From NCBI GenBank assembly GCA_001643675.2, contig LSRY02000026.1:884501-948500 (forward strand): 64,000 bases of DNA. The letters are read 5' to 3'. The DNA comes from Monocercomonoides exilis (taxonomy: Eukaryota; Preaxostyla; Oxymonadida; Polymastigidae). The notes under the pieces are model-generated. The model saw only the letters and a list, made by a program, of their open reading frames with translations, was not told the DNA's origin and ran no database searches. Position 1 is the stretch's first letter. Each line of letters begins with the position of its first letter. Position numbers and translations under genes: made by a program. Shown here in pieces: positions 1 through 10,299 of the stretch.

Positions 1-1000
1 TGTGTGTGGCAAGGGAGAAAAATCGGGACAATTTAGTAGGAGGCTGTGGTGCTTTGAATGTGCGACTGAGCAGATGAGAGTGTGCTGTCGAACGAGCAAA
101 ATAACTGCTGCTGTTCATCTTCAGCATCATCTCCTTCTTCTCTCACATTTTGTTGCTGCATGCACCAGCTTTGTGTCGAATGCATCAATTTGTGATGTGC
201 AAAACTCGCCTTTCTCCTTCTTCTTCGTCTTCGCCTTTGGCTCTTCATGTTGTCTTCATTTCCTCTGCTCTGCCCTCAATTTGATTCTGAAATCAACCTT
301 CTTTGCCTCTTCCATTTGAACTTGGACTACTCTCTCTTCGCTTCTTAGCGGTGTCATAAAGCGAGCAGATGAATGCAATGTGCCTAACAGCTCCTTCGCC
401 CCCGCATTCCCATTCCTTCTTTTAAGTCTATTCACCTCATTCTGCACAGTTAGCTTTGCCAACACAAGGAAGCCGTACAAAGTGCCAAAGCGAAGCGGGA
501 TGCGCAGCTGCAGAAGAGGAAAGTACTTCAGATGTACATCATACAATTCAACTGCACGCATTGAAAGCCATGATATTGCTGTATGGAGTGGGAAACAAAA
601 AGATATGATTTTTGGTGGGCTTAATAAAGCTGCTGATTGAACAGCTCATATTCATTCGAAGGAAGATGGAACGATCCAATGTCAACTGAGTGAAAATGAC
701 ATTGAAAAAGTTTGAGAAGGAGCTGAAGAATAAGATAACCGCAAAGTTGAAGATTGAACAGTTGGTGGGAAAGGACAAGACGAAGGAGAAGTTGAGGAAT
801 TTGAAGAAGAAGGTGAAGAAGAAGGTGAAAATGAAGGTGAAGAAGAAGGTGAAGATGAAAAAATGATAAAAAAGAATATTAATGACGATTGACAGATCCA
901 CAAAAATTCAATAAAAATGCTTTTTGAGGAAGAGGTAAGAGGTTCCACTTGATGTTGTCTACTGAATAAAACATTTCATTTAACAAGTTAACTTCGCAAC
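1..1000. other. Fragmentary coding-like DNA, unidentified
   Basis: This stretch is richer in G and C than the DNA to its right and has coding-like runs, but no intact gene can be assembled. On the minus strand a 101-codon frame (561-256) starts with ATG and has mixed, protein-like composition. On the plus strand, 545-870 reads as a Lys/Glu/Leu-rich, coiled-coil-like run interrupted only by TGA codons and ending in Lys- or Glu-rich GAAGAAGGT repeats. It could be a decayed gene, exons of an intron-rich gene cut by the window edge, or chance. I do not recognise a family. Confidence 0.3.
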
Positions 1001-3277
1001 GAGACAATAACTAAAATTGCAAATATTTGTCTGATGTTCTGTTATTGATCAATAGAGCTTCATTTCTTCAAAGTCATTTGCCTTCTTTCTGTGACTTTCT
1101 CCTTTCTCTTCAAAAAATAGAAAATGTTAATATCTCTCAATTTCCTTTCTTTTCCATTTCCATCTTCAAAAAATCTTCTCTCCCTCTTTTCTCCTCTCAA
1201 AGAATACCCCTCTTCCATTTGTATATTTCGGAATATTCTTCTTCTTTCCCGCCTTTGCCCTCTTTTCCTTCTCTTCCAAAAAAATATTCTCCCATCAACA
1301 AAAAGCTCTACTTCATCATCCTTAGCAACTTCTCAACATATTTACTATATTATCTTCTCCAAATCTCCGCCTGTTCCTTCCCCATCCATCTGTCTCAGAA
1401 TTTCTTCCATTCAAAAATCTCTCTCGAAATATTAACATTCAAAAGAACACTCAACTCCCACCCCCTGCTACAAATAATCCTCTTCCATCTCTTCTCTGCC
1501 CCATATATCTCCTGTGCCTGGTGTTGATGAGATAAACATATAATACATCTTTGTGTGGTTGAGAATATTATTAGAGGAGATGATCATGCCAAAAACAGAA
1601 AAAACACCTCTGAACATCCACCACAATGTGTACAGCCTGAGAAGACCCTCCAGTGAGATACACGATATATTTTGTGAAGATGCACTCCATGCTGCAATTT
1701 GACCATTCTGAGGCTGAAATGAAGAGATTGATTTTTTGAATGATGATGGCTGTAGAAATGAGTGTGCTTGGCAAAAAACAGCCGAAGAGCAGTTTGGCCT
1801 TTATTTAATTATATATATATGAATATTTATCTGTTGACTGTTTTTGTGTTGTTTTCAGGGCAGGAGGTGGAAATGAATGAAAGCTGGATATCTCGAAATG
1901 CAGGATAACGGTGGAGTTTGGAGAGAGAATTCATATGGAAAGTGTGCTTGATAAAGGGATTGGGAATGAAATTGGAGATAGTTATTTCTTACGAAGCTGA
2001 TTGGATTTGAAAAGAAAACAAAAGCCTCATTATTTTTTAGATGCACAAAAGAAAATACATTTGAGGGACATTAGACAACTGAAAAGGATGGTTGACGAAC
2101 CGGTTGCAAAAACTGTTGAAATTTTATTGTTTTAACAAACATGTTTTGATAATCAAAATCAATTTAAAATTTCTTTTCAAAGACTCGCTTAACATATAAT
2201 TATGTTAATTTTTTTGGATGATAATATTGTGGAAAATATTGTTTTTATGTTTTATTGAAGATTGAAAGGATGTTTTGCTTTTTTTATTGAAGAAACGTAA
2301 TTTTTTCGATAAGTTTATTCTATTTTTTCAAAATTTGAAATAAAACTATATTACAACAAAAAATGTCTATTAATAAATCATAATAACTTCAAATAAAACA
2401 ACATTTTCGTATAATTTCAACAAAAAAATATTATTATCACACCCACCCTTAATGAAATTATTTTTTGATCAAACGTCGGAATTTTTTATGATATCAAAAA
2501 AAAACACCCATATCCAAAAAGTGGGTTTTAGTAGTTAAAAAGTAAACATTTTGTCCGGATGGACAAAACCACCATTTCACATACTGAATTTGTCAAGGAT
2601 AAGTGATTTCGTTTTTTCTTTTAGTTTTTTTCTTCATTTTTTTGCACGATTATGAAAGGCTTTTAATAAGATAACAACAGAAAAATTTGAAAGAACATGT
2701 TGTTTTTTGCTTTAAAGCTTTAACTTTGAACGGAATAATCAAATGGGTGATTATTTTTGGAATCATAATTTTTCTTTCAATCTTTTCGAACCGAAAAATT
2801 CCTTTGAACATTAGCAAATAAACATAAAAAAAAAAGAAATGATTTATCGAAGACATCTTCATCTTTATTTTTGCAAAGACATTTGTTGAAGAAACAATTG
2901 GAAAGTGTTTTGCATTTGAATGCAAAATATCTTTCCAAAGATTCACAACATTTCAAAAAAAAGTACTCCGAAAAAAGTTATGTTTTCAAAAATAAACACC
3001 CAAATAAAAAAATCAATCTGGTTTTTTCTTTTTGAAATTACTCAATTATTTGGCATGTTCAATAAACTCTATTTATTATTCAAATTTTGTAAAATTTTTA
3101 TTAAAAATTGAAAACTTTTATTTCGAATTAAATAATTTTGAATATGGCACATAATTTTTTTATTTATGAAAAAGAACAACGATTTGTTCCTTCCTTTTTC
3201 TCCAACCTTATCATTATAAGTCTTTCATCCCCATGTCAAAAAAATACAGAAAAATACAAAAAGTTAGAAAAATATTT
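1001..3277. other. Intergenic DNA, no gene seen
   Basis: The first part (1030-1530) is strongly pyrimidine-rich on the plus strand; its 166-codon frame is Ser/Phe/Leu/Pro biased and starts at a non-ATG codon, so I do not treat it as a gene. From about 2050 the sequence is very AT-rich with homopolymer A and T runs. No RNA gene, intact ORF or recognisable element was found. Confidence 0.6.
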
Positions 3278-3478
3278 GGGTGATTCTTTTTGAAAAGTCA
3301 CAAATGTTAAATTTTCAAATATATCAAAAATTTCATATTTTGCTCAAATTTTATTTTTCAAAAACCAAACTTCACTAATTAAAAAGCTATTTTTTGAATA
3401 TGTTATTTCAAACACTCTTGAGGAGATTTGTGAGCTGAAACAGAAATTTGAGCAAAATATGAAATTTTTGATATATTT
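3278..3478. mobile_element. MITE of the GGGTSATTC family, right end missing
   Basis: The left terminus reads GGGTGATTCTTTTTGAAAAG and continues into the same interior as the complete copy at 51521-51760, including the shared inner stretch near 3420-3470. The expected right terminal repeat is absent: the copy stops where a second member of the same family (3479-3718) begins, and the sequence after that copy does not resume it. Confidence 0.65.
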
Positions 3479-3718
3479 GGGTGATTCTTTTTGAAAAGTC
3501 ACAAATGTTTAATTTTCAAATAAATCAAAAGTTTCATATTTTACTCAAATTTCTGTTAACATTCACGTAACTACACTTGAATGCATGACGTAGCATTATC
3601 GAATAATGGATTCCATATTTGGTAAGTTTGGTGCATGTTAACAGAAATTTGAGACATTTATAAAATTTTTGATTTATTTGAAAATTAAACATTTGTGACT
3701 TTTCAAAAAGAATCACCC
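3479..3718. mobile_element. Complete MITE, GGGTSATTC family
   Basis: This is a 240-bp non-coding element with inverted ends: GGGTGATTC at the left, GAATCACCC at the right, and inverted similarity extending about 60 bp inward. It is flanked by ATTT on both sides (3475-3478 and 3719-3722) as a direct repeat, which points to a 4-bp target duplication. Other copies lie at 23006-23259, 51521-51760 and 55398-55649, with degenerate copies at 23668-23914 and 52917-53166. No transposase is encoded, so it would have to be mobilised in trans. Confidence 0.75.
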
Positions 3719-3789
3719 ATTTGTTTGAGGAGAATAGAACAAAATTCAAAAAGCAAAATATTACATCCCATATTTTTTAAAAAAAATTT

Positions 3790-4655
3790 TTTTTGTGAAA
3801 AATTGGTATTTGGCTGAGTGTTGGAAAGTGATAAAAACATTATGTTTCTTCTTTTTTTATAAAAAGGATGACAAATTGAACCCTGATTTTTAAAACTTGT
3901 CAATGAACATGAAATTTTATGATTTTTCAAAAAAAAAAATCTTTATCATAAAAATCTGACAATTTTCAAATGTATTCATCTGATATTTTTGAAACATGCT
4001 TTGTTCAATCAAGGTTAGTCATTTATATAAAATATATGGGGGAAAATACGAACTATCAAGATTTTTATGCACAAAGCACAAAATAATTGCTTCACTCATA
4101 ACTTCATATCGCTTTCTCAGATTACAAAATTATTTAGATTTTCATATCTGTAAACAAACATCGTTGATATAATAACAAAATGTTTTGTGAACTCACACGT
4201 AATTCAAAACATGTTTTCATTTTCAATAAATTTTTGTATCACAAAAAGTTAATCAAAAGCGCATGATTTTTCAACGAAAAAACTTGAAGTCTCATATTTT
4301 CCCCCATATATTTAAAAGATCAACAAAAAATATATGAAGAATTCAGAAAGTGCATTAGTAGATTGATTGAAATAAAAATAAATTTATGTTTTCATCATCT
4401 TGCATTGATTCAAATGTATATTTTGATCGAATAATGTGAAAACAAACAATGTGCGGTGAAATAATTAAAGAATTATCCCATTTCCATAAAGATAATTATT
4501 TTCTGAAAAATCAGAAAATTTTATGTTTGTTGACAAATTATAAAAATCGGGGTTCAAATTCTTATCTTTTTGACGAATTTTCAATTTTTTGTAATTTTAA
4601 TGACATTCCCACACTTAATCAAAAACCAATTTATCTCTCAAAAAATATTATGAAA
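3790..4655. repeat. Diverged inverted-repeat element
   Basis: The sequence at about 3795-3945 is the reverse complement, with many substitutions, of about 4490-4650. For example, 'aaaaatcRgggttcaa' and 'caaaaaccaattt'-like stretches recur in opposite orientation. Small ORFs read on the two arms are therefore similar to each other; that is a product of the inverted repeat, not evidence of genes. The loop holds a second inverted-repeat element at 4031-4312. It is probably an old fold-back element. No target duplication is clear. Confidence 0.5.
4031..4312. mobile_element. MITE, second family (ATATGGGGGAAAATA termini)
   Basis: Inverted termini AATATATGGGGGAAAATA at the left and its complement at the right extend about 30 bp with few mismatches, around an AT-rich interior without ORFs. 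The termini differ from the GGGTSATTC family. It sits in the loop of the larger inverted repeat at 3790-4655, so it may be a nested insertion or the centre of that element. Confidence 0.55.
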
Positions 4656-5363
4656 AATGCACAATTTATTAAAAGGTGAATTATAAGTTAACCAAACGAT
4701 AATAATATTTGGTGACTTTCATTTTCAGAATCTTTTCAATTGTGCATGAAAAGAAGTGATTATTCATTGATATTTATGATTTTGAATGATCAGAATTCTT
4801 AAAAGGATTATTGTTTGAAAATTTAAAACGACTTGAGGAAAACAATTTTCTCTACAACATCATAATTTTTTGAATAATTGGAAGATTAATAGAACATTTA
4901 TATAACAGAGAAATCAAAAACAATTTATCAATATGTTAAAATGTGATGATCTTTAACAACGGAAACATTTTGAATGTTCGAGACAAACGACTCTTGGAAA
5001 AACGAACAAGTTTTTTTTTCCAAAAATTACAAAAACTTTTCAAAATCTTTCAATTAAAATGCCAAAAATTTTTAAAAAATAACAAAAACAGCGTTGAATA
5101 ATATAACAAAACTATTTATTTATTTATTTGAAATATTTTTTTGCTCATAAATCAAATAAAAAGAAAGAAAAAAGATAAATATCAGTTAAAATAAATTGAC
5201 TCCAACAAAAAAATTCAAAAAAAATCGTCATTTTACCAGCAGTACTCTCGAAAAAGAACTCTGCGTTAAATAGCCATAAAAGATGGACATAAAGAATAAA
5301 TGAAACTTGATTATGTTGGAATTATGTGTTGTTTTTATTATTTGCATCTTTCTGTCGATAAGC

Positions 5364-5582
5364 TCAATGAAAATGTTGCTCATCATTTTCCTTTAATTTG
5401 CAAAATTCAAAAAGGAAATCTGAAAAGAAGTCGATTTTTGCTTTCTTGTTGAAACGAATAGTTTCACAGGCAATTATGCGTTGAAGATTTGAAGTAGAAG
5501 AATAAACACTTCCACAGCAAAAACATCTTCTTCTTTTCGTTTCCTTCATTGAACTGTTAAGTAAACCAACATTGTGATTCAT
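5364..5582 (-). CDS. Hypothetical 72-residue ORF flanking DIRS element 1
   Basis: This minus-strand frame begins at an ATG close to the left end of DIRS element 1 and encodes 72 residues, including a CFCCG cluster and a basic stretch. There is no membrane segment and no family I recognise. If a gene existed here, its 5' part would lie beyond the element, at 10300 and above, and may have been cut off by the insertion. It may equally be a chance ORF. Confidence 0.2.
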   Translation of the reverse strand: MNHNVGLLNSSMKETKRRRCFCCGSVYSSTSNLQRIIACETIRFNKKAKIDFFSDFLFEFCKLKENDEQHFH

Positions 5583-5620
5583 TCGTATTAATCACTTTCT
5601 TTAAAAAAGAAAATATGACA

Positions 5621-5671
5621 CTCACTTCCTTCTCTTCTGTTTTGAGAGATCGTCACTTATGGGCAAGTCAC
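5621..5671. repeat. Left terminal inverted repeat of DIRS element 1
   Basis: These 51 bp match the reverse complement of 10209-10259 with one mismatch, in the sequence CTTATGRGCAAG. Outside this core the two ends diverge, so the inverted repeat is imperfect at the tips, as in DIRS elements, where each distinct tip is copied into the internal complementary region. Confidence 0.9.
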
Positions 5672-5842
5672 CCAACTGATCTGAAATGAAAATTACGATA
5701 TAATTTAACGGTGATGTGAAGATGTTATGAAAAATGGAGTGAGTAACATGGCGCAAATTACAAACGCGCCTGAAGAGATAGGAAAATAAGTGGAAACTAC
5801 AATATCATTCGCAATGGGGGGTGGGATTAATACGCGGCGGGA

Positions 5843-5947
5843 AGAAGAGAAGGAAGTGAGTGTCATATTTTCTTTTTTAATCAAAGTACATGTACTTTGA
5901 TTCAAAAGAAAACATTCTCTCACTTCCTTCTCTTCTGTTTTGAGAGA
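5843..5947. repeat. Internal complementary region of DIRS element 1
   Basis: 5843-5880 is the exact complement of the left terminus (from 5601). 5879-5947 is the complement of the right terminus (up to 10299). The two halves meet at a perfect 20-bp palindrome, TCAAAGTACATGTACTTTGA (5881-5900), whose copy at the right tip carries a single change (G at 10291). In the DIRS-1 model this region templates joining of the two ends into a circle, the substrate for the recombinase. It lies just downstream of the recombinase stop, the usual position. Confidence 0.9.
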
Positions 5948-6008
5948 AATACTTAATTGGGAAGACGTGATGCATCAAAAGGATTAAGTAGATTTAGAGA
6001 TCTCCGTT

Positions 6009-7532
6009 TTACAGCATTTTTTGTAGTAACTCTTGCTTTGCTTGTGATCTGGTTCTTATAATAAACTGAACGGATTTTTCTTGGATGACTTCTCGTTCGA
6101 TCTTTCTTTCGCTCTGGTTCTTCTCTTTAGGTTCTTCGATGCTGTTGTCTTCTGGTTCCTCGATTCGACTTGGCTTTAGACAATCCGTTTTTGAATTTAA
6201 GACAGCTTTTCCCTGATTGCTGCAAAATCTGTTGTTTTTCCATTTTATCTTCAACATTCGTGCACGTTTTTTCATGTGTGAAGATCCTGAATCTTCGCTT
6301 CTATCCACTTCCTCCTGTTCGTTCTCAGCTGTGGTTGAATCCTCGTTGTCATTTCCACTTGCATAACTTTCTTCTGATCTTCTCAAGTTCACAAACTGCG
6401 GATCAGCTGAGTCACTTTGCATTTCTCTTTGAACATTGCTTTCGGTTGATTGAACTGCAATAGCTCTTGCACAAGAGGAAGAAACATCTGATTGAAAATA
6501 GTAGTTCGTTATTGTATCGCTTAGCGGAGACAGCCTTGCGAACTTTGCAACTTGCGCTATGGGCATCCCAGACATCGTTAAGGCAGATATTGAAGCGTGC
6601 TTTAGTGAATATGGTCCGAAACATTCAGGAATACCTGCCTTATGAATGATTTCAGATGCAAGTTTTCTCAGGGCTCTTGAAGATAGGGGCTTTTTTGTTG
6701 TTTCGTTCAAAAACAAGTGGTCAGAATTTGTTTGTATCTTTTCCACTCTTAACCACAATTCCTTCACAGCTGATGCAGGGCAAATAAATGGCGTTTCTTG
6801 GAGGAATGGGATGATGATATCCGTTCTTTCCGTTCCGGTCTTCAATGAGGTATCAAGGGCGATTGAGTCCTCTTTTATTGTGGAATGTGAAAGGCTTATT
6901 CTTTCGAGTTCAGTGAAGCGGCATGCAGAAAAGAGGATACATAGGCAAATTGTTTTCTTCATGAGGGTTTCATTATCCAGATGTTTGTTTTCACCTAAGG
7001 TTGCTATGTGGTCCAAAAGAACTCTTGGATTCCATATCGGAGGCTTGTTTTTCTTCTTTCTTCTTTCAAGTCTTTTGAAAGATCGGAAAAGAATCTTCAT
7101 TAGTGGATAATCTGCTAACTGCTTTTCGAATAAAAGTTGAGACGCAAGAGAGATTGCTGAACGTGTTTTGCACAGTGAAGACCATTTTTGTCCCTTGTCG
7201 TGAAGTCTAAGAAAGATATCCGCACATTTTATAACCCAGTCAAACCAATCACTTGGAGGTGGACCATAGTTGCACACAGCCCACTCTTCTCCGAAACGAG
7301 CGAAACTTAGTAAATATCCGTTCCATGTTGATGGCGAAAAGCTGGATTCGCACAGATTAACCATATCAATGGGATATCCTTTCGTCTGAAGGATGGCTTT
7401 GAACCAAACTTCTCCGTTTGATGCTAAGGATTTATCAAGATTGCATGCAGTTTCCCTGGTGGAAGACAAGCATCCATCTTCTTCATCAGTGGTCCTGGTA
7501 TTAGAAGATTGCTCAGGTTCTTCGATGTCCAT
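6009..7532 (-). CDS. Tyrosine recombinase of DIRS element 1
   Basis: The ORF encodes about 507 residues from the Met at 7532 and would integrate the circular DNA intermediate. The start is chosen because a Met followed by Asp, an acidic/hydrophobic residue and EE occurs at the same place in element 2 (28478); the open frame continues upstream but only as a shadow of the RT gene. The first catalytic Arg is in SACRFTEL (R205). The box II region is YSLKHAS (308-314), with Tyr and Lys where most tyrosine recombinases have His and Arg, followed by a candidate nucleophile Tyr in NYYF (344/345). The N-terminal half is helical and basic around 150-165; the C-terminal tail is charged and low-complexity. 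It overlaps the RT ORF by 109 nt in the -1 frame. The frame is intact. Confidence 0.85.
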   Translation of the reverse strand: MDIEEPEQSSNTRTTDEEDGCLSSTRETACNLDKSLASNGEVWFKAILQTKGYPIDMVNLCESSFSPSTWNGYLLSFARFGEEWAVCNYGPPPSDWFDWVIKCADIFLRLHDKGQKWSSLCKTRSAISLASQLLFEKQLADYPLMKILFRSFKRLERRKKKNKPPIWNPRVLLDHIATLGENKHLDNETLMKKTICLCILFSACRFTELERISLSHSTIKEDSIALDTSLKTGTERTDIIIPFLQETPFICPASAVKELWLRVEKIQTNSDHLFLNETTKKPLSSRALRKLASEIIHKAGIPECFGPYSLKHASISALTMSGMPIAQVAKFARLSPLSDTITNYYFQSDVSSSCARAIAVQSTESNVQREMQSDSADPQFVNLRRSEESYASGNDNEDSTTAENEQEEVDRSEDSGSSHMKKRARMLKIKWKNNRFCSNQGKAVLNSKTDCLKPSRIEEPEDNSIEEPKEKNQSERKIEREVIQEKSVQFIIRTRSQAKQELLQKML

Positions 7533-9328
7533 TCGACATGATTCGTTTCTCTCAACAGCGGTTCCCATATTTGGCCCTTCCAATCGGGAAGAAGGAGAAG
7601 AACTCGAGCTTGTTCGAGAATCGTTTTCCTGATTGTCGGGAGAATGAGTGGAATGGGTGGGTGAGCGAGAACGGTTTCTCCATACCAAGGATGTTGAAGG
7701 CCATCTTCGTTTATATGGCTTCTGGGACCGCACCATCGACAAGCTTTTTTGTTCCACGCAGTGGCAAACGCATCCAGTGTTATTTTCACTTGCATCTTCT
7801 TCACAAGTTCTTGAAAGGCTTCCTGTCTTATTTGATAGTCTCCTCCCCTTTCTAATCTTGAAAGGGAGTCGGCTCTCCCGTTTTTCTTTCCCGGAATGTA
7901 CTGAGCCTTCATTTGAACTTTCATCGCTTTCATATGGCTCCATGTCTTTGTGAGAAGCCTTCGAAGGTTTGTCCCTGCATGCCATCTGTTTATGTTGAAG
8001 ACCGATGTTGAGTTGTCCGATCTTAAAAGCAGTTTGCTGATGTGGTTGGATGACAGTGTGGGAGTGAAATGGATTAACGATTGAAGGATTGCCCACATTT
8101 CTCGATAATTGGAGCTTTGGTTTTGTTGCCAACGTGGGAGTGGACGATGGAAGTCGTATTCTTTGTTTCTTTTTCTTAAATAGGCTCCAATTGCTTTTCT
8201 TGATGCGTCCGTTGTGAGGATTGCTTCTGGAAGAAACAGAGGACAAAGCTGCCTGGGAATATTGGCCTTCAATTTCGATATCCATTTTGTTAGACTTGGG
8301 AGGATTGAATGGTTGATCTTCATCCTCCCATTCCATCCTGTTCTCGAGACCATGTTGTTCAGAGTTCGATACAGAGTTGAAAGAAAAAGAGAAGCTTCCT
8401 GAAATACGAACCTTGTGGCGTTCAGTTTTCCAATGAAGGCTGCCAGATCTCTCACTCTCACTTCTTGTGTTTTGAGGGACATCTTCCTCCATTTGAAACA
8501 TTCCCTTGTCAAATGATTCATTCTTTTCCTTTCTAACGCAACATGAAAATGGCCTGTGTCCCAATCGAATCCTAAATAGGTGAAGCTTTGTGATGGCATC
8601 AGGTGACTCTTTTCTTTGTTCACAAGCAAACCAAGGCTTTTGAGGAGAGAGACGACTCTCACAGTTATCCATTTGAGTTTTCTTTGATCTTGGTGAAGAA
8701 GTATAATATCGTCCAGATAAGCGATTGCTTTTACGTTCCATTTCTGACGAATGAATGTTATCACTTTTCTCATGATTTTTGTGAAGATTCTTGGAGAATC
8801 TTTGTATTCAAATGGCATTCCGTTGAAACAGTAGTAATTCTTGTCGAATTCGAAAGACAGAAAAGGCTTGAAATTGTCGTCCACCTTTATCAAGTAATAG
8901 GCTTGGCTTAGATCGATGGTTGTCGCATAATCTCCTTTTGCAATAATTCGTTCCACTGTCCTGTAATCCTCCAATTTGAAATGAAAAGACTTTGTTGCAT
9001 CGTTCAGCTTTCTGCAATCGATTATTTGCCTCCATCCACCTTGTTTTTTCCTTATGACAAACACTGGGTTTAAGTGTTTCACTTCTCTTTTTGGTATCTT
9101 TTGAATAATGTTCGTCTCGAGCTGCTCCTGTATAAGCTTTTCCATCGCAATCGTTGCTTCCAGTGACTGTTGTGGACAATGAGCTACATTCTTTGCATTG
9201 ATTAGTCTCTCTCTGGCTTTTTTGCTTTTCCAAATTGGAATAACACCTCTCTTTATCAGCCTTTCCCCACCTATCCTTCTCCATGCATCTCCAAAAAATG
9301 CCGTTCTTCCTCCAACTGTTGAATGCAA
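7424..9328 (-). CDS. Reverse transcriptase-RNase H-methyltransferase-like protein of DIRS element 1
   Basis: An intact frame of at least 634 codons. Reverse transcriptase spans roughly residues 60-310 with the catalytic YLDD at 204-207. RNase H spans roughly 365-495: TTDAS (372-376), the Glu in NYRE, the Asp in LRSDN and the Asp in ADSLSR supply the acidic residues. A third region (about 515-600) has LDAFA, N...C.W and AHPPIP motifs in the place of the Dam-like methyltransferase domain of DIRS elements, but the catalytic NPPY/DPPY motif is replaced by HPPI. There is no ATG near the start; the frame is open upstream into gag in the -1 frame, back to a T-run at 9430-9435, so synthesis by frameshifting is likely. 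It overlaps the recombinase ORF at its 3' end. Confidence 0.92.
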   Translation of the reverse strand: MHSTVGGRTAFFGDAWRRIGGERLIKRGVIPIWKSKKARERLINAKNVAHCPQQSLEATIAMEKLIQEQLETNIIQKIPKREVKHLNPVFVIRKKQGGWRQIIDCRKLNDATKSFHFKLEDYRTVERIIAKGDYATTIDLSQAYYLIKVDDNFKPFLSFEFDKNYYCFNGMPFEYKDSPRIFTKIMRKVITFIRQKWNVKAIAYLDDIILLHQDQRKLKWITVRVVSLLKSLGLLVNKEKSHLMPSQSFTYLGFDWDTGHFHVALERKRMNHLTRECFKWRKMSLKTQEVRVRDLAAFIGKLNATRFVFQEASLFLSTLYRTLNNMVSRTGWNGRMKINHSILPSLTKWISKLKANIPRQLCPLFLPEAILTTDASRKAIGAYLRKRNKEYDFHRPLPRWQQNQSSNYREMWAILQSLIHFTPTLSSNHISKLLLRSDNSTSVFNINRWHAGTNLRRLLTKTWSHMKAMKVQMKAQYIPGKKNGRADSLSRLERGGDYQIRQEAFQELVKKMQVKITLDAFATAWNKKACRWCGPRSHINEDGLQHPWYGETVLAHPPIPLILPTIRKTILEQARVLLLLPDWKGQIWEPLLRETNHVEWTSKNLSNLLIPGPLMKKMDACLPPGKLHAILINP

Positions 9329-9333
9329 CTGGC

Positions 9334-10221
9334 TTAATTTGTTCTCGCTCCCCTGGATCGCTGCTGTGAAGGGCTTCTGTTGTAAGTGCTTGCTGATCTT
9401 CTCCCTGCATACGACCGGGGGCCCGAACGAAAAAATTGTGAATGTTGATCTCTCTGACTGGTTCTGTCTTTTCCATAATATCTTTTTCCAAAGGCTTTTG
9501 AATTAAAAGATATTTGTGCCCATCTTTTGGAAGTTGACTCCATTGTTTTCCTGGATTCTTCTAGCAGATCCCATTGTCTTTTGGTTAAAAGTGTAGATGC
9601 TGAATCTTCCTTAATTTTCGCTGCTTCGGAAAATCCGAATCTTGCTTGAATGCGAGCGTTTCTGGCCTCCTTCAGGGCTTGGGCGAGAAGTAAACATGCT
9701 TGAGCTATTGGTTCATGAGCTGCATCATCCTTTTGAGTCTTTGAGTGAGCAAATAATAGTAATTTCATTACTGGGTATAAAAATGTTTCGCATCTTTCCC
9801 CAGCTTGGTCTAATGCGTCCTTGAAAGGACTTGCGGTTCTCACAAAAGGAGGAGGCGCGCAAGATAGAAAGGGTGATAAATCCTCAGTCTTTAAGGTGGA
9901 AATTAATTCGTTAATCATTAGATCCGGCAAAGGCAGATCATATAAGGATAATTCCGGTGGTCTTCAGAATATTTCCAAAAATGAATCTTCCAAATGTGTA
10001 TCTTCTTCTTGGTTTTCTTCGTCCGAAGTTGAAGAAGATGAAGGTTGCAAGGTTGAGAAAGAAGAAGGTTGGGAGGCGGAAAAGGGTCCGGAAAACATCG
10101 GAATCCCGCTTGTTGGGCCACCAGGAAGCGCCGCTGCGCTCGGTTCGGCCGCAAGTCCAGCTCCCAAAGGATTATTCGGAATCATCTTTTTTTCCTTGAT
10201 CAGTGATCGTGACTTGCTCAT
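9334..10221 (-). pseudogene. Gag-like ORF of DIRS element 1, one TGA
   Basis: The ORF begins at an ATG lying inside the terminal inverted repeat (10221-10219) and runs about 295 codons in a single frame, broken by one TGA at 9966-9964. It aligns with the gag-like ORF of element 2 on both sides of the break: a Pro/Ser-rich N-terminus, a DLxLP motif, DLSP...APPPF, DALDxAG, and a helical segment with ALxEAR...Q.RFGF. The C-terminus is basic and ends in an FFRxGPRS motif. The TGA stands where element 2 has Gly. No CCHC knuckle is visible. The function as a nucleocapsid-like protein is inferred from position. Confidence 0.75.
9430..9435 (-). promoter_or_regulatory. Candidate -1 frameshift site, gag to RT (element 1)
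   Basis: On the minus strand six T residues encode Phe-Phe of gag. Slipping back one base opens directly into the RT frame with no stop in between. Element 2 has a seven-T run at the same gag position (26538-26544). Here the heptamer is A_TTT_TTT, a weaker slippery sequence than T_TTT_TTT. No downstream pseudoknot was modelled. Confidence 0.45.
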
Positions 10222-10259
10222 AAGTGACGATCTCTCAAAACAGAAGAGAAGGAAGTGAG
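10209..10259. repeat. Right terminal inverted repeat of DIRS element 1
   Basis: This is the inverted partner of 5621-5671 (51 bp, one mismatch). The element continues outward to about 10299 through a near-palindromic tip (10280-10299) copied in the internal complementary region. The gag start codon lies within the repeat, so the terminal repeat probably also serves as leader or promoter DNA. Confidence 0.9.
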
Positions 10260-10299
10260 AGAATGTTTTCTTTTGAATCAAAGTACATGTGCTTTGATT

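Larger units (their letters stand above)
5601..10299 (-). mobile_element. DIRS-type tyrosine-recombinase retrotransposon, element 1
   Basis: A complete element of about 4.7 kb on the minus strand. In order it has a terminal inverted repeat, a gag-like ORF, an RT/RNase H/methyltransferase-like ORF, a tyrosine recombinase ORF, an internal complementary region (ICR), a short non-coding stretch and the second terminus. The ICR (5843-5947) joins the complements of both outer ends, which fixes the element ends at about 5601 and 10299. No flanking target duplication is visible, as expected for elements that integrate with a tyrosine recombinase. RT and recombinase frames are open; only gag has a nonsense codon. 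Its termini and proteins are clearly diverged from element 2, so it is a separate family. Confidence 0.92.

Noticed and set aside
1027-1527. 166-codon plus-strand ORF
   Set aside because: It lacks an ATG start and its Ser/Phe/Leu composition follows from pyrimidine-rich DNA.
3703-4679. Two similar small ORFs (3930-3703 minus, 4449-4679 plus) as a gene pair
   Set aside because: Their similarity is explained by the inverted repeat at 3790-4655; neither has protein-like features.
7533-8741. N-terminal extension of the element 1 recombinase (open frame back to 8741)
   Set aside because: This part of the frame is a shadow of the RT gene, is Ser/Arg/Lys-biased, and has no counterpart in element 2. 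The conserved Met at 7532 is a better start.
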